A stretch of 64,000 bases of DNA from JADJWR01 sp964509545. GTDB lineage: Bacteria; Pseudomonadota; Gammaproteobacteria; Burkholderiales; Burkholderiaceae_F. The stretch is from assembly GCA_964509545.1 (NCBI GenBank), contig CAZDXQ010000013.1, forward strand, positions 1 to 64,000. Reading direction: 5' to 3'. The first letter of the stretch is position 1. The number at the start of each line of letters is the position of its first letter. The translations under genes were made by a program, and so were the position numbers. The notes below the pieces were generated by a model. That model saw nothing but the letters and a program-made list of their open reading frames with translations. It was not told the DNA's origin and ran no database searches. Positions 55,046 to 63,636 of the stretch are shown one piece after another.

Positions 55046-57256
55046 TTACTCGCGGCGCAGCCGCAGCGCATTGCCGACGACGCTCACCGACGACAGGCTC
55101 ATCGCCAGCGCGGCGACGAGCGGCGACAGCAGCAGGCCGAACGCCGGATACAGCACGCCGGCGGCGAGCGGCACGCCGAGCGCGTTGTACAGCAGGGCAA
55201 ACACCAGGTTCTGCCGCATGTTGCGCACCGTCTGCCGCGAGATCGCGCGCGCGCGGGCGATGCCGGTCAGATCGCCCTTGACCAGCGTCACGTGGCCAGC
55301 GTTCATCGCCACATCGGTGCCGGTGCCCATGGCGATGCCGACGTCGGCGGCGGCCAGCGCCGGTGCGTCGTTGATGCCGTCGCCGGCCATCGCCACCTTT
55401 CGGCCCTCCGCCTTCAGGCGGGCGACGAGGTCGACCTTGTCCTGCGGCTTGACCTCGCCGAGCACTTCGTCGATGCGGAGATTCGCCGCTACAGCGCGGG
55501 CAGTGGTCCAGCCGCCGCCGGTGGCCATCACCACGCGCACGCCGTCGGCGCGCAGCGCGGCGAGCGCGGCCGGCGTCGTCGGCTTCACCGGGTCGGACAC
55601 GCCGAGCAGACCGGCCACGCGGCCGTCGACGGCGACGAACATCACGCTCGCGCCTTTCGTACGCAGTGCCTCGGCGGATGCCTCCAGCGGCCGCCAGTCG
55701 ACACCCTCGTCCTACATCAACACGGTATTGCCGATGACGATGCGGCGGCCGCCGACCGTGCCGTGCACGCCGATGCCGCCGGCGGTGGCAAATGACTGCG
55801 ACGTTTCCAACCCCAGCCGGCGCCGGCACGCTTCGCCGACGATCGCCTCGGCCAGCGGGTGCTCGGCGCCCTGGTCGAGGCTGGCGGCCAGGCGCAGTAC
55901 CTCGTCCTCGCGCCAACCCTCGGCGGCGACCACGCGATCGAAGGCGGGTTTGCCTTCGGTCAGCGTGCCGGTCTTGTCGACGACCAGCGTATCGATCCTG
56001 CGCATCGATTCGATCGCCGCCGCATCGCGGAACAGCACGCCCTGCGTGGCCCCCCGGCCTGTAGCGACCATGATCGACATCGGCGTGGCCAGTCCCAGCG
56101 TGCAGGGGCAGGCGATGATCAGCACCGCCAGCGCGTTGATCGTTGCGTAGACCCAGCGCGGCTCGGGGCCGAAGTTGCCCCAGGCAAGGAAGGTGGCGAT
56201 CGCGATGCCGATCACCACCAGCACGAACCGGCCGGCGACCACGTCGGCCAGCCGCTGCATCGGCGCGCGCGAACGCGCCGCCTCGGCGACCATCTGCACG
56301 ATCTGCGCCAGCATGGTCGCCGAGCCGACCTTCTCGGCGCGCATCAGCAGCGCGCCGGTAGTGTTGATGGTGGCGCCGATCAGTTTGTCGCCAGCGCGCT
56401 TGTCGACCGGGATCGGCTCGCCGGTCAGCATCGACTCGTCGATGCTGCTTTCGCCGTCGAGCACGACGCCGTCGACCGGCACCTTCTCGCCGGGGCGCAC
56501 GCGCAGCCGGTCGCCCACGTGCACGTGCGCCAGCGGCACGTCTTCCTCGGCGCCGTCGTCGCGCAGCCGGCGTGCCGTCTTCGGCGCCAGCCCGAGCAGC
56601 GCCTTGATTGCCGCCGAAGTTTTCGAGCGGGCGCGCAGTTCGAGCACCTGGCCGAGCAGCGTCAGCGACACGATCACCGCCGCCGCCTCGAAATACACGC
56701 CGACGCGGCCGTGTACGACGAAGCTTGCCGGGAAGAGTTGCGGCGCAATGGTGGCCGTCGCGCTGTAGACGAAGGCCGCGGCGACTCCGAGTCCGATCAG
56801 CGTCCACATGTTCGGGCTGCGGTTAACGACCGACTGCACGCCGCGGACGAAGAACGGCCAGCCGGCCCACAGGATCACCGGCGCCGACAGCGCGAGTTCG
56901 ACCCAGGAGAGCGTCGCCGGAGCCAGGCCACCCAAGCGGTGGCCGAACATGGCCAGCGGCACCACGATCAAAGTCAGCGGCAGCGTCCACCAGAAGCGGC
57001 GGCTGAAGTCGACGAGTTCGGGGTTCTCCTCTTCCTCGATTGCGGGCAACAGCGGTTCCAGCGCCATCCCGCACTTGGGACAGGTGCCCGGTCCTGGCTG
57101 GCGGACCTCCGGGTGCATCGGGCAGGTGTAGATCGTGCCTGCTGCCGCCGCGGCGCCGGACGGCGGCGCAACGCGGTGATGCGCATGTGCGCCGTGCGCG
57201 CCGTGTCCGTGCGGTTCGGCCTGCGCCCGCCGCCCGCTGTCGGCGTCTGCGTTCAT
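55046..57256 (-). pseudogene. copA: Copper-translocating P-type ATPase, interrupted by an in-frame amber codon
   Basis: Codons 1-514 and 516-736 are one frame split by TAG at 55714-55712. N-terminal heavy-metal-binding domain YTCPMHPEVRQPGPGTCPKC (44-62), then TGEP, the membrane CPC motif (IIACPCTLGLATP), phosphorylation DKTGTLTEG and HP locus. After the stop come GDGINDAPAL and the last two membrane helices. A protein ending at codon 514 lacks the hinge and the C-terminal helices and should be inactive. Reversal of one base (TAG to CAG) would restore it. It follows copZ by 23 nt in the same operon. A sequencing error or amber readthrough is possible. Confidence 0.85.
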
Positions 57257-57279
57257 CGTGCCGAACGCGAAGTCACAGT

Positions 57280-57483
57280 TCAGGTCGACGTGATCGCCAC
57301 CGGCGTGTACCCCGCCGCGTTGACCGCCGCCGCGGCCTGCCGGGCATCGAGACCTGTGACGCAAACGCGGCGCTTCAGCAGGTTCACGGTGATGCTGACG
57401 GGCGAACCGGCCGATCGCAGCGCCTTCAGGATGCGCGCTTCGCAGTGACTGCAGGTCATGTCGTCGATCTGGAACTCGAGCAT
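57280..57483 (-). CDS. copZ: CopZ-like heavy-metal-associated (HMA) domain chaperone
   Basis: 67 aa with the AAGGAG ribosome site close to the ATG. The HMA motif is MTCSHC (x2-spaced Cys pair), followed by the family pattern ILKALRS and VTGLDARQAAAAVNAAGY. It would bind Cu(I) in the cytoplasm and deliver it to the P-type ATPase encoded next, or to a regulator. Being first in the operon, it is expressed even if the ATPase is broken. Confidence 0.9.
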   Translation of the reverse strand: MLEFQIDDMTCSHCEARILKALRSAGSPVSITVNLLKRRVCVTGLDARQAAAAVNAAGYTPVAITST

Positions 57484-57565
57484 GGCGAACTCCTTGTCTG
57501 GTTGGACTCCGATTCAAGGTCCGGGCACCCGGTTCGACGGATCACGGCGAGCCCGGCGAGTGCCG

Positions 57566-57597
57566 AGCGTAGATTCCGTACCGGCGTACGGTGTCAA
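57566..57597 (-). promoter_or_regulatory. MerR-family type promoter upstream of copZ, with a mer-like operator
   Basis: On the minus strand, TTGACA (57597-57592) is followed at once by the palindrome CCGTAC-N4-GTACGG (57591-57576). A -10-like TACGCT at 57571-57566 gives a 20-bp spacer. Overlong 19-20 bp spacers with a central palindrome are the hallmark of promoters activated by MerR-type regulators. The half-sites equal those of the mercury operator of Tn501 as I recall it (CCGTAC and GTACGG), rather than the usual copper (CueR) pattern. No merR-type gene is in the window. Confidence 0.7.
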
Positions 57598-57660
57598 GCG
57601 CACTGCCGCCCGATCTTTGCCCGATTGGGTCACCGGCGCGGCGGGCCTCGATCACGATCG

Positions 57661-57900
57661 TCATTCGCGCCGCCGTTTCCGCCGGATCCGTGCCCGCGAT
57701 GCATGAACAGGTAGGTGCATCAGCGGGCAGGCCAGCAGCAGATAGATCCACCGGCCTGCCAGATGGTCCCAGTGCTCGCGCAGCACGTAGAAGACGAGCA
57801 CGACGGCAACCATCACCATTGCGATCGTCGACGGCGAACGCCAGGACGAGCGCCGATCGTCGATTGGTGTCGGGGGCCGGTGCTGCGAAGGTTGGTCCAT
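57661..57900 (-). CDS. DUF2933 small membrane protein
   Basis: 79 aa. One hydrophobic segment (STIAMVMVAVVLVFYVL), then REHWDHLAGRWIYLLLACPLMHLPVH, matching the DUF2933 pattern HWxHL...LLACPLMHL...H. The C-terminus is basic (RARIRRKRRRE) instead of the His-rich tail seen in many relatives. It lies in the copper island on the same strand as its neighbours and is probably involved in metal handling at the membrane. Confidence 0.75.
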   Translation of the reverse strand: MDQPSQHRPPTPIDDRRSSWRSPSTIAMVMVAVVLVFYVLREHWDHLAGRWIYLLLACPLMHLPVHASRARIRRKRRRE

Positions 57901-57933
57901 GGATCGGTTCAGACACCGAAGGACCTGCCAGCG

Positions 57934-58380
57934 CTATTTCTTCGGTGCGGCACCGCGCGGAGCGGGCATGGGCTGCATCTGCATCATGTGATCCTGCATC
58001 TGCTCCATCATCATCTGCATCATGTCCATGCGGTTTTCCATCACCCGCATGCGTTCGTCGGCCGATGCGCTGCCGCCCATGCCGCCCATCATCGGGCCGC
58101 GGCCCATCATCATCGGCCCGCCCATGCCGCGCATCTGCGCCATCTGCTCCTGCATCAACTGCATGTGCTCCTGCATCAGCTTGTTCCGCTCGCCCGGATC
58201 AGTGCTCCGGTGCAAGCGGTCCATCTGCTGGCGCATCCTGTCCATCTGCTGCTGCATCTTCGCCATGTCGGCCGGCGCGGCGGCCGCCGGCGGCGGTGCA
58301 GGTTGAGCCGCCTGCTGCGCGACAGCCAACGCGGCGGCCGCGCCCAGAGCCAGGCCGATCGCGAGGTGGGAAGCGTTCAT
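57934..58380 (-). CDS. Methionine-rich periplasmic protein
   Basis: 148 aa. A signal peptide (MNASHLAIGLALGAAAALAVA) precedes a Pro/Ala linker and a Met/Gln-rich region with MAKMQQQMDRMRQQMDRL, GGPMMMGRGPMMGGMGG and MRVMENRMDMMQMMMEQMQ. Over 25 methionines in about 110 residues is well suited to Cu(I)/Ag(I) binding. It has no catalytic motif. Its position in the copper island makes a periplasmic metal buffer likely, by inference. Confidence 0.75.
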   Translation of the reverse strand: MNASHLAIGLALGAAAALAVAQQAAQPAPPPAAAAPADMAKMQQQMDRMRQQMDRLHRSTDPGERNKLMQEHMQLMQEQMAQMRGMGGPMMMGRGPMMGGMGGSASADERMRVMENRMDMMQMMMEQMQDHMMQMQPMPAPRGAAPKK

Positions 58381-58486
58381 CGGTCACCTCCATCCAACAA
58401 AGTGGGACGCCGGGCCAACTCCGGCTGCGGCGCGCCCCGGCCATCCACGCGCCGCCCGCCTGCCGTCGATCGATGCCGCAGGCCGA

Positions 58487-58729
58487 TCAGCGTGCATTGC
58501 GTCTGGCGTCCGTGCTTTTCGGCCCCCGCCGCCGCCCGGCGTACTCGGCGGCGTCGATCTCGCCGCGGGCATAGCGCTGATCGAGGATCCCTCGCGCCGA
58601 CAACGCCGCGCTGCCCTGCTCGCGTCCTCGCAGGATCGCGCGTAAGGCGGCAACCACGACGGCGAACAGCAGCAGCCACCACAACGTGTGCAGGCCGAAC
58701 AGCCCGCCATGAAACTCACCCATCGTCAC
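58487..58729 (-). CDS. SHOCT domain small membrane protein
   Basis: 80 aa. A hydrophobic segment (HTLWWLLLFAVVVAALRAIL) is followed by the SHOCT motif ILDQRYARGEIDAAEYAGRR. SHOCT proteins are short C-terminal oligomerisation modules, frequent in heavy-metal islands. The alternative start is the internal ATG 6 nt later. Same strand and close spacing with the other small copper-island genes. Confidence 0.75.
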   Translation of the reverse strand: MTMGEFHGGLFGLHTLWWLLLFAVVVAALRAILRGREQGSAALSARGILDQRYARGEIDAAEYAGRRRGPKSTDARRNAR

Positions 58730-58834
58730 GCGCTGCGTTCAGCCGCTGTCGTGCGGCGTGATTCATCGTTGGTCGTACGCGGCCTGTGTTCCCGTCCGCC
58801 CTCGGCCGAGTCGGTCGCGACGCGATCGCAGGCG

Positions 58835-59113
58835 TCACTTCTTCGCCGCCTCGTCGGCGGCGCGTTGCGCGCGCAGCGCCGCCTTGTGCGCCGTCTCGTC
58901 ATGCCGGCCGCCAGGATGAACCTTCGGTTCGGCCATCCGCCGCCCTTCCACCTTGGCGCGCAGCGCGGCCTCGTGCACCTGCTCGTCGTGGCGGCCACCG
59001 GGATGAACGACTTTCGGCCTGTCCGCGGCGGCTTGCGTCTGCGCCACTGAAGGCATGGGCGCCGTCGTCGCCACTGCGGCGACCAGGACTGACAGTAAGA
59101 GTGGGAATTTCAT
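58835..59113 (-). CDS. Small secreted protein with a duplicated HPGGRHDE motif
   Basis: 92 aa from MKFPLLLSV. A signal peptide (LLSVLVAAVATTAPMPSVAQ) precedes two similar units: PKVVHPGGRHDEQVHEAALRAK and PKVHPGGRHDETAHKAALRAQ, given here in shortened form as HPGGRHDEQVHEAALRA and HPGGRHDETAHKAALRA. Each unit brings several His plus acidic residues that could bind copper. No known family is recognised. The 18-bp palindrome at 59188-59205 lies about 75 nt upstream, so metal-dependent expression is likely. Confidence 0.65.
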   Translation of the reverse strand: MKFPLLLSVLVAAVATTAPMPSVAQTQAAADRPKVVHPGGRHDEQVHEAALRAKVEGRRMAEPKVHPGGRHDETAHKAALRAQRAADEAAKK

Positions 59114-59187
59114 CGCATTCTCCGGTGACTGGACCTCGAGCACGCGAGCAGTGTGGGCCGCGGGCGGCGACGCGACGCTTACAGTTG

Positions 59188-59205
59188 GATTACAGCCCTG
59201 TCATC
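59188..59205. promoter_or_regulatory. Operator-like palindrome, GATTAC-N6-GTCATC
   Basis: GATTAC (59188-59193), six bases, GTCATC (59200-59205), in the divergent region between the His-repeat gene and copK. It is one mismatch from perfect and matches the second copy at 61904-61921 in both half-site and spacing. The likely binder is the local CusR-type regulator. Confidence 0.65.
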
Positions 59206-59390
59206 CTTGCGCGGGCGCAAGCCGGTGCGATGCGGCACGGGAGACTCAGCGATGTACAGACCGATGAGCGCTTCGTCATCGCACTGCAAGCGCCGTGTCA
59301 GCGGCGGCGGATCAGCATTGCCCGGTTCGTCGACAGCGCCGTGCGGCGCCGCTGCCGACACGGGTGTTCACAGCATTCGAGGAGAAGCCG

Positions 59391-59681
59391 ATGCGCAGGA
59401 CGATGCAGGCTCTGGCGATAGCCGCCGCATTGACGGCCGGTGGCACTGCGCTGGCAGCGCAGGACGATGCGCGCGAGATTCCGTTGAAGGACAGCACGAC
59501 GCTCGTGATCTTCAAGGACGGCAAGATGAGCATGCGCGATGCGCGCGGCCGGCCGCATGCGATGAAGGACGGCAAGCGGATGGAGACGAAGGACGGTCAG
59601 GTGATCATGATGAAGGACAACGAGGTCTGGCGTAAGACCAGCGGCGAGCGGCTGCGCGAAGAGCTTTATCGCGGCGGCTGA
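59391..59681 (+). CDS. copK: CopK-like periplasmic copper-binding protein
   Basis: 96 aa with a GAGGAGAA ribosome site. Signal peptide ends at GGTALA. The mature part follows CopK of Cupriavidus metallidurans: VIFKDGKMSMRDARGR, METKDGQVIMM and KDNEVWR, with Met residues spaced for Cu(I). CopK is a small periplasmic beta-barrel that binds copper cooperatively and is strongly copper-induced. It is divergent from the minus-strand copper genes and convergent with the sensor kinase. Confidence 0.82.
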   Translation: MRRTMQALAIAAALTAGGTALAAQDDAREIPLKDSTTLVIFKDGKMSMRDARGRPHAMKDGKRMETKDGQVIMMKDNEVWRKTSGERLREELYRGG

Positions 59682-59733
59682 ATGGCGTGGCGCCCCTTCG
59701 CTGTCGGCGGCCGGCGGGGGGCGAATCACTGGA

Positions 59734-61146
59734 TCAGGCAGGCGGAAGCCGTGGCAGGACGAGGCTAAAGCGGATGCCGAAGGCGCCACTCGCGGCGTCG
59801 ACCCTGCCGCCGTGCAGGCGCGCGATCGATTCGACGATCGACAGCCCCAGCCCCGTGCCCTCACCGAAGTTTCCTCGAGCTGCGTCGCCGCGATCAAAGC
59901 GCGTGAACAGCCGGCGCAATTCCTGCGGTGAGCGCGGCGCGGCCGGGTTCTCGACTTCCAGAGTCACCTCGACCGGCGTCTGCGTCGCGCGCACGCGGAT
60001 CGTCGCGCCGGGTGGCGCATAGCGCACCGCGTTCGACAACAGGTTGGTGATCGCCCGGCGCAGCATCGAACGGTCGCCGCGGGCGACCGCCTCTCCGCCG
60101 ACGTCGATGCGCTGCTCCTTCTCGGCGGCGGCGGGCTCGAAGAACTCGGCGACGCTGCGCGCCTCCTGGACCAGGTCGACCGGCTCCGGCTTCAGGTCGA
60201 ACATGCCCTTGTCGGCACGAGCGAGGAACAGCATGTCGGCAACCATCCGCTGCAGCCGTTCGAGCTCGCCGAGGTTCGAATGCAGCGCCTCGCGGTACTC
60301 GTCGGCGCTGCGCGCCCGCGACAACGTGACCTGCGTCTGCAGCATCAGGTTGCTGATCGGCGTGCGCAGTTCGTGCGCCAGGTCGGCCGAGAACTGCTCC
60401 AACGAACTGAACGATTCGCGCAGCCGCTGCAACATCCGGTTGATCGAATTGACCAGTCCGCGCACCTCGGCCGGCGCGTCGTGCGCGGGCAACGGCTCGC
60501 CGAGGCGGTCGGCGGTCACACGCTCTGCCTCGCGGGCGATCAATGCCACCGGCGCCAGCCCGCGGCGCGCCACCCAGCCGCCGAGCGTGGCGCTGGCCAG
60601 AAGCCCGGCCAGGCCGGCGCCGGCCATCGTCCACAGCAGGGCACTGACCAGTTGCTGGGTCGGACTGACATGCAGGCCGACGTAGGCGGAGTAAACGATG
60701 TCGCCGGGAGCGACGTAGTCGACTCGACGAAGCCACCAGATATCGCGCCCAGTGGCGAACTGGGCGACCTGCGGCGAATGAGGGATCGCATCGTTGCCAT
60801 CGGCGCCGACCAGAGTGTCCAGTTCCGGCGCGAGCGGCAGCAGCCAGCGGCCACCGCGGCGCAGTCCGATCGCCAGGTGCAGGTGGTCGAGTGTGATCTC
60901 CTGCACCCGCGCCAACTCGTTCTCGATGCGCTCGCCGGTCGCAAGCTCGCGCAGCACGCGCTGGACGTGATCGGTCTTGCCATCGATCTCCTCGCGGTCG
61001 CGCGCCTCGAGTTGCGTACGCAACAGCCAGGCGAGTCCGATGCCGAGCGCCAGTAGGAGCACGGCGGTGGCCAGCGCATACAGCAGCGCCAGCCGCAGCG
61101 ACAGCGACGTGCGCAGGGCGCGCACGAGCGTCGCTGGCGGACTCAA
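59734..61146 (-). CDS. cusS: CusS/CopS-like heavy-metal sensor histidine kinase
   Basis: 470 aa if started at TTG overlapping the regulator stop (TTGA); a GTG start gives 463 aa. Two membrane segments (about 14-36 and 178-200) frame a periplasmic sensor of about 140 residues, then HAMP, HisKA with the phospho-His in DLAHELRTPISN, and an ATPase domain with GEGTGLGLSI. The family responds to periplasmic Cu(I)/Ag(I). It is translationally coupled to cusR. Confidence 0.85.
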   Translation of the reverse strand: MSPPATLVRALRTSLSLRLALLYALATAVLLLALGIGLAWLLRTQLEARDREEIDGKTDHVQRVLRELATGERIENELARVQEITLDHLHLAIGLRRGGRWLLPLAPELDTLVGADGNDAIPHSPQVAQFATGRDIWWLRRVDYVAPGDIVYSAYVGLHVSPTQQLVSALLWTMAGAGLAGLLASATLGGWVARRGLAPVALIAREAERVTADRLGEPLPAHDAPAEVRGLVNSINRMLQRLRESFSSLEQFSADLAHELRTPISNLMLQTQVTLSRARSADEYREALHSNLGELERLQRMVADMLFLARADKGMFDLKPEPVDLVQEARSVAEFFEPAAAEKEQRIDVGGEAVARGDRSMLRRAITNLLSNAVRYAPPGATIRVRATQTPVEVTLEVENPAAPRSPQELRRLFTRFDRGDAARGNFGEGTGLGLSIVESIARLHGGRVDAASGAFGIRFSLVLPRLPPA

Positions 61147-61814
61147 CGGCGATCCTCGAGCACGTAACCGAAGCCGCGCACCGTGTGGATCAGTTTCTTC
61201 TCGAACGGATCGTCGATCTTCGCCCGCAGGCGGCGCACCGCGACCTCGACCACGTTGGTGTCGCTGTCGAAGTTCATGTCCCAGACCTGTTCTGCGATCA
61301 GCGTGCGCGACAGGACCTCGCCGCTCCGGCGCAGCAGCACCAGCAGCAACGCGTATTCCTTCGCCGTCAGATCGATGCGGCTCCCGCCGCGTTCCACGCG
61401 CCGACGCAGAAGATGTACTTCCAGATCGGCGATGCGCAGGATGTCGGGTTCCTGCTGCTTGCCGCGCCGTGCGAGCGCGCGGATCCGGGCCAGCAGTTCG
61501 GAGAAGGCGAACGGCTTGACGAGATAGTCGTCGGCGCCGAGTTCCAGCCCGCGCACGCGGTCTTCGACGCGGTCGCGCGCCGTCAGGAACAGCACTGGCG
61601 TGCGGTTCTCGTGGCAGATGCGCTTGATCGCCTCCCAGCCGTCGATCTGCGGCAGGCCGACGTCGAGCACGATGACGTCGTATTCGGTCTCCGCGGCCAT
61701 GTGCACCGCGTCGACGCCATTGCGTACCCAGTCGACGACGCAATCGTTTTCGGACAAGCCCTTGACCAGGTATTCGCCGGCCTGGCGTTCGTCTTCGGCA
61801 AGCAGCAGTCTCAT
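61143..61814 (-). CDS. cusR: CusR/CopR-like OmpR-family response regulator
   Basis: 223 aa. Receiver with AEDE acidic pocket, phospho-Asp in VIVLDVGLPQIDGW (D51), T in LFLTARD and K in YLVKPF. A winged-helix DNA-binding domain follows (LTAKEYALLLVLLRR and VRRLRAKID...HTVRGFGYVL). AGGAGG lies 10 nt before the ATG. It is the regulator of the adjacent kinase and the probable binder of the two GATTAC palindromes, one of which lies in its own upstream region. Confidence 0.9.
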   Translation of the reverse strand: MRLLLAEDERQAGEYLVKGLSENDCVVDWVRNGVDAVHMAAETEYDVIVLDVGLPQIDGWEAIKRICHENRTPVLFLTARDRVEDRVRGLELGADDYLVKPFAFSELLARIRALARRGKQQEPDILRIADLEVHLLRRRVERGGSRIDLTAKEYALLLVLLRRSGEVLSRTLIAEQVWDMNFDSDTNVVEVAVRRLRAKIDDPFEKKLIHTVRGFGYVLEDRR

Positions 61815-61903
61815 CGGCGCATGGCCTCCTGGCGGCGGTGATCGATGCGCAACACGCGTCTGTCTAGCGTAGCGGCCGCGATCGGCGCGAAAGCTGACAC
61901 GCG

Positions 61904-61921
61904 GATTACGAACCGGTAATC
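61904..61921. promoter_or_regulatory. Operator-like palindrome, GATTAC-N6-GTAATC
   Basis: A perfect inverted repeat, GATTAC (61904-61909) and GTAATC (61916-61921) with six bases between, in the region between the divergent cusR and the GGEAGW protein gene. The same half-sites and spacing occur at 59188-59205. It is a strong candidate for a CusR-type site controlling both directions. Confidence 0.7.
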
Positions 61922-62062
61922 GGACCGCTTTGGGGCGATGACCAGGACGTAATGCCGGCGTCAGCGTCGCGTTGGCGCCCGGTTCTTACGATGATCTCCG
62001 TCATGAGCAGTTCATGGCTCGCAAACAGAGCGAATGAATCTGGCCAGTACAGGAGAGTCATC

Positions 62063-62545
62063 ATGTTGAATCGAATCCAGATTGCTGCCGTGGGAGCGGC
62101 CGTACTGCTGGTCGCGGGAGCGGGCAATGCCCGTGGTATCGGTGGCCCGGGCTTGCAGCGCAGCGAAGCTGCGCCGCCGGCAATGCAGGCGCGGATGTCG
62201 GCAATGCATCAGGCCATGCAGGCACAAGCAAATCCGCAACCGGGATCCGACGGCTGGCTGTTCGTCGGCGGTGAGGCCGGCTGGGTCCGTGCCGCGCAGC
62301 CGACGGCCGCACCGATCGGCCGCGCGACCGGGCTGGCGGTGCAGCCTTATGGCGAAGTGACGGCGGATGGGTGGAAATTCGTCGGCGGCGAGGCCGGTTG
62401 GGTTCTCGCGCCGCATCGATACGAGTTCCAGGGGGGGCGGCTGGTCTATGTCGACAATGAACGCTTCCCGCACGACACGCCGGCTGCTGCAAAGCCAACG
62501 GCCCAGGAGCAAGCCCGCTCTCGGTCCATCTTCGGCGGCGGTTGA
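62063..62545 (+). CDS. Secreted protein with duplicated GW-x-FVGGEAGWV motif
   Basis: 160 aa with AGGAGAG before the ATG. Signal peptide (IAAVGAAVLLVAGAGNARG), then a Met/Gln-rich stretch (MQARMSAMHQAMQAQ) and two units: DGWLFVGGEAGWVRA and DGWKFVGGEAGWVLAPHRYE. The motif is repeated 41 residues apart. I do not know a named family. Position next to cusRS and an operator palindrome suggests a copper-induced periplasmic protein. Confidence 0.65.
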   Translation: MLNRIQIAAVGAAVLLVAGAGNARGIGGPGLQRSEAAPPAMQARMSAMHQAMQAQANPQPGSDGWLFVGGEAGWVRAAQPTAAPIGRATGLAVQPYGEVTADGWKFVGGEAGWVLAPHRYEFQGGRLVYVDNERFPHDTPAAAKPTAQEQARSRSIFGGG

Positions 62546-62666
62546 CGGGCATCGATGCCGGCGCGAGCGCGCGGCGCGCGCTGGCATCGCTCCGATGGGC
62601 GTCGAGGGGCGCCGAGCCGGGGCCGGTGCAGCGTGTGGGGGCATGATGCAGCGGCGCGGTGGTGTC

Positions 62667-63539
62667 TCAGGTCGATCCGCGCGACCGCCTGGCCACTGCC
62701 GCCTGCAGCGCCGGCCAGCGTTCGTGCACGGCGCGTTCGCCGGCGCGGATCACGGCTGCAATGCCGCCCTCGTTGCGCAACGTGGCGTGCACGTCGAGCC
62801 GAATGGCGAAATCGGCGCGCCGGATCTGCTCGTCGATCAGCCGGTTGACCATGATGTAGAAGATCTGGAACGCGACGCCGGTAATGCCGGATACCGCTTC
62901 CTCGTACGGCCGATAGGCGACGTCGACGGCAATCGTGAAGTCGGCGCCGAGTCCGCCTGCCGCGTCGACCGGCACCGGCGCGGACAGCGCGCCGTCGACG
63001 AGGCGGCGTCCGCCGATCTCCGTGGGCTCGTAACGGATCGGCACGCTCGCTGATGCGGCGACCACGGCTCCGGCGCGGCCGGTGCGCAGCACGACCGGCC
63101 GGCCGCTATCCAGGTCGGTGGCCACGGCGCAGAAATGCGTCGGCAGCGACTCGATGCCGGCGGGTCCCAGCGTTCGATCGAGCAGTTCCTGAAGTGGCGT
63201 CAGGGTGCGCAGCCCCAGCCGCGGCAGCCGCAGGCCGCTCGCCTCATGCCCGCTCGAGTCCGTCGCCAGCGCTTCGATCGCATCGGCATCGAGGCCCGCG
63301 GCCCAGAGCACACCGGCAATGGCACCGACGCTGGTGCCAGCGATGATCCGCGGCCGTAGCCCCAGCTTCTGCAGCGCTCGGATGACGCCGATGTGCGCGT
63401 AGCCATGCGTGCCGCCGGCTCCGAGGCAGACCGCCACGGTGGGCGCCGAACTCGGCTCCGATCGAGTCTCGGCCCGGGACGGCGACGCGGCCAGGAGGCC
63501 CAGTCCCTGCAGGAATCCGCGCCGCTGCATCGAGGCCAT
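62667..63539 (-). CDS. Patatin-like phospholipase (Tat signal)
   Basis: About 290 aa from MASMQRRGFLQGL. The twin-arginine QRRGFLQGLG suggests Tat export. The patatin fold has GAGGTHGYAHIGVIRAL (oxyanion), GTSVGAIAG with the nucleophile Ser, and DGALSAPVPV with the catalytic Asp of the dyad. Such lipases act on membrane lipids. The open frame continues upstream to 63713 and contains a CTRCH motif, not counted here. It lies downstream of cusA on the same strand and may be co-transcribed. Confidence 0.78.
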   Translation of the reverse strand: MASMQRRGFLQGLGLLAASPSRAETRSEPSSAPTVAVCLGAGGTHGYAHIGVIRALQKLGLRPRIIAGTSVGAIAGVLWAAGLDADAIEALATDSSGHEASGLRLPRLGLRTLTPLQELLDRTLGPAGIESLPTHFCAVATDLDSGRPVVLRTGRAGAVVAASASVPIRYEPTEIGGRRLVDGALSAPVPVDAAGGLGADFTIAVDVAYRPYEEAVSGITGVAFQIFYIMVNRLIDEQIRRADFAIRLDVHATLRNEGGIAAVIRAGERAVHERWPALQAAVARRSRGST

Positions 63540-63636
63540 CATCGACTGCGCCGATGGTGGCGCGTGCCCCCAGGCCTGCTCCTCGAAGTCAGGCCGCCCG
63601 TGCGCGTCGCGGTGGCAACGGGTGCAGCTCGCCGGA

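Noticed and set aside
58384..58719. 111-residue frame overlapping the SHOCT protein
   Set aside because: It shares the DNA with the SHOCT gene in another frame and shows no conserved pattern.
61811..61822. A three-codon frame (ATG-CGC-CGA-TGA) overlapping the cusR start
   Set aside because: Its ATG lies 2 nt after AGGAGG, too close for initiation; the AGGAGG is well placed for cusR itself.
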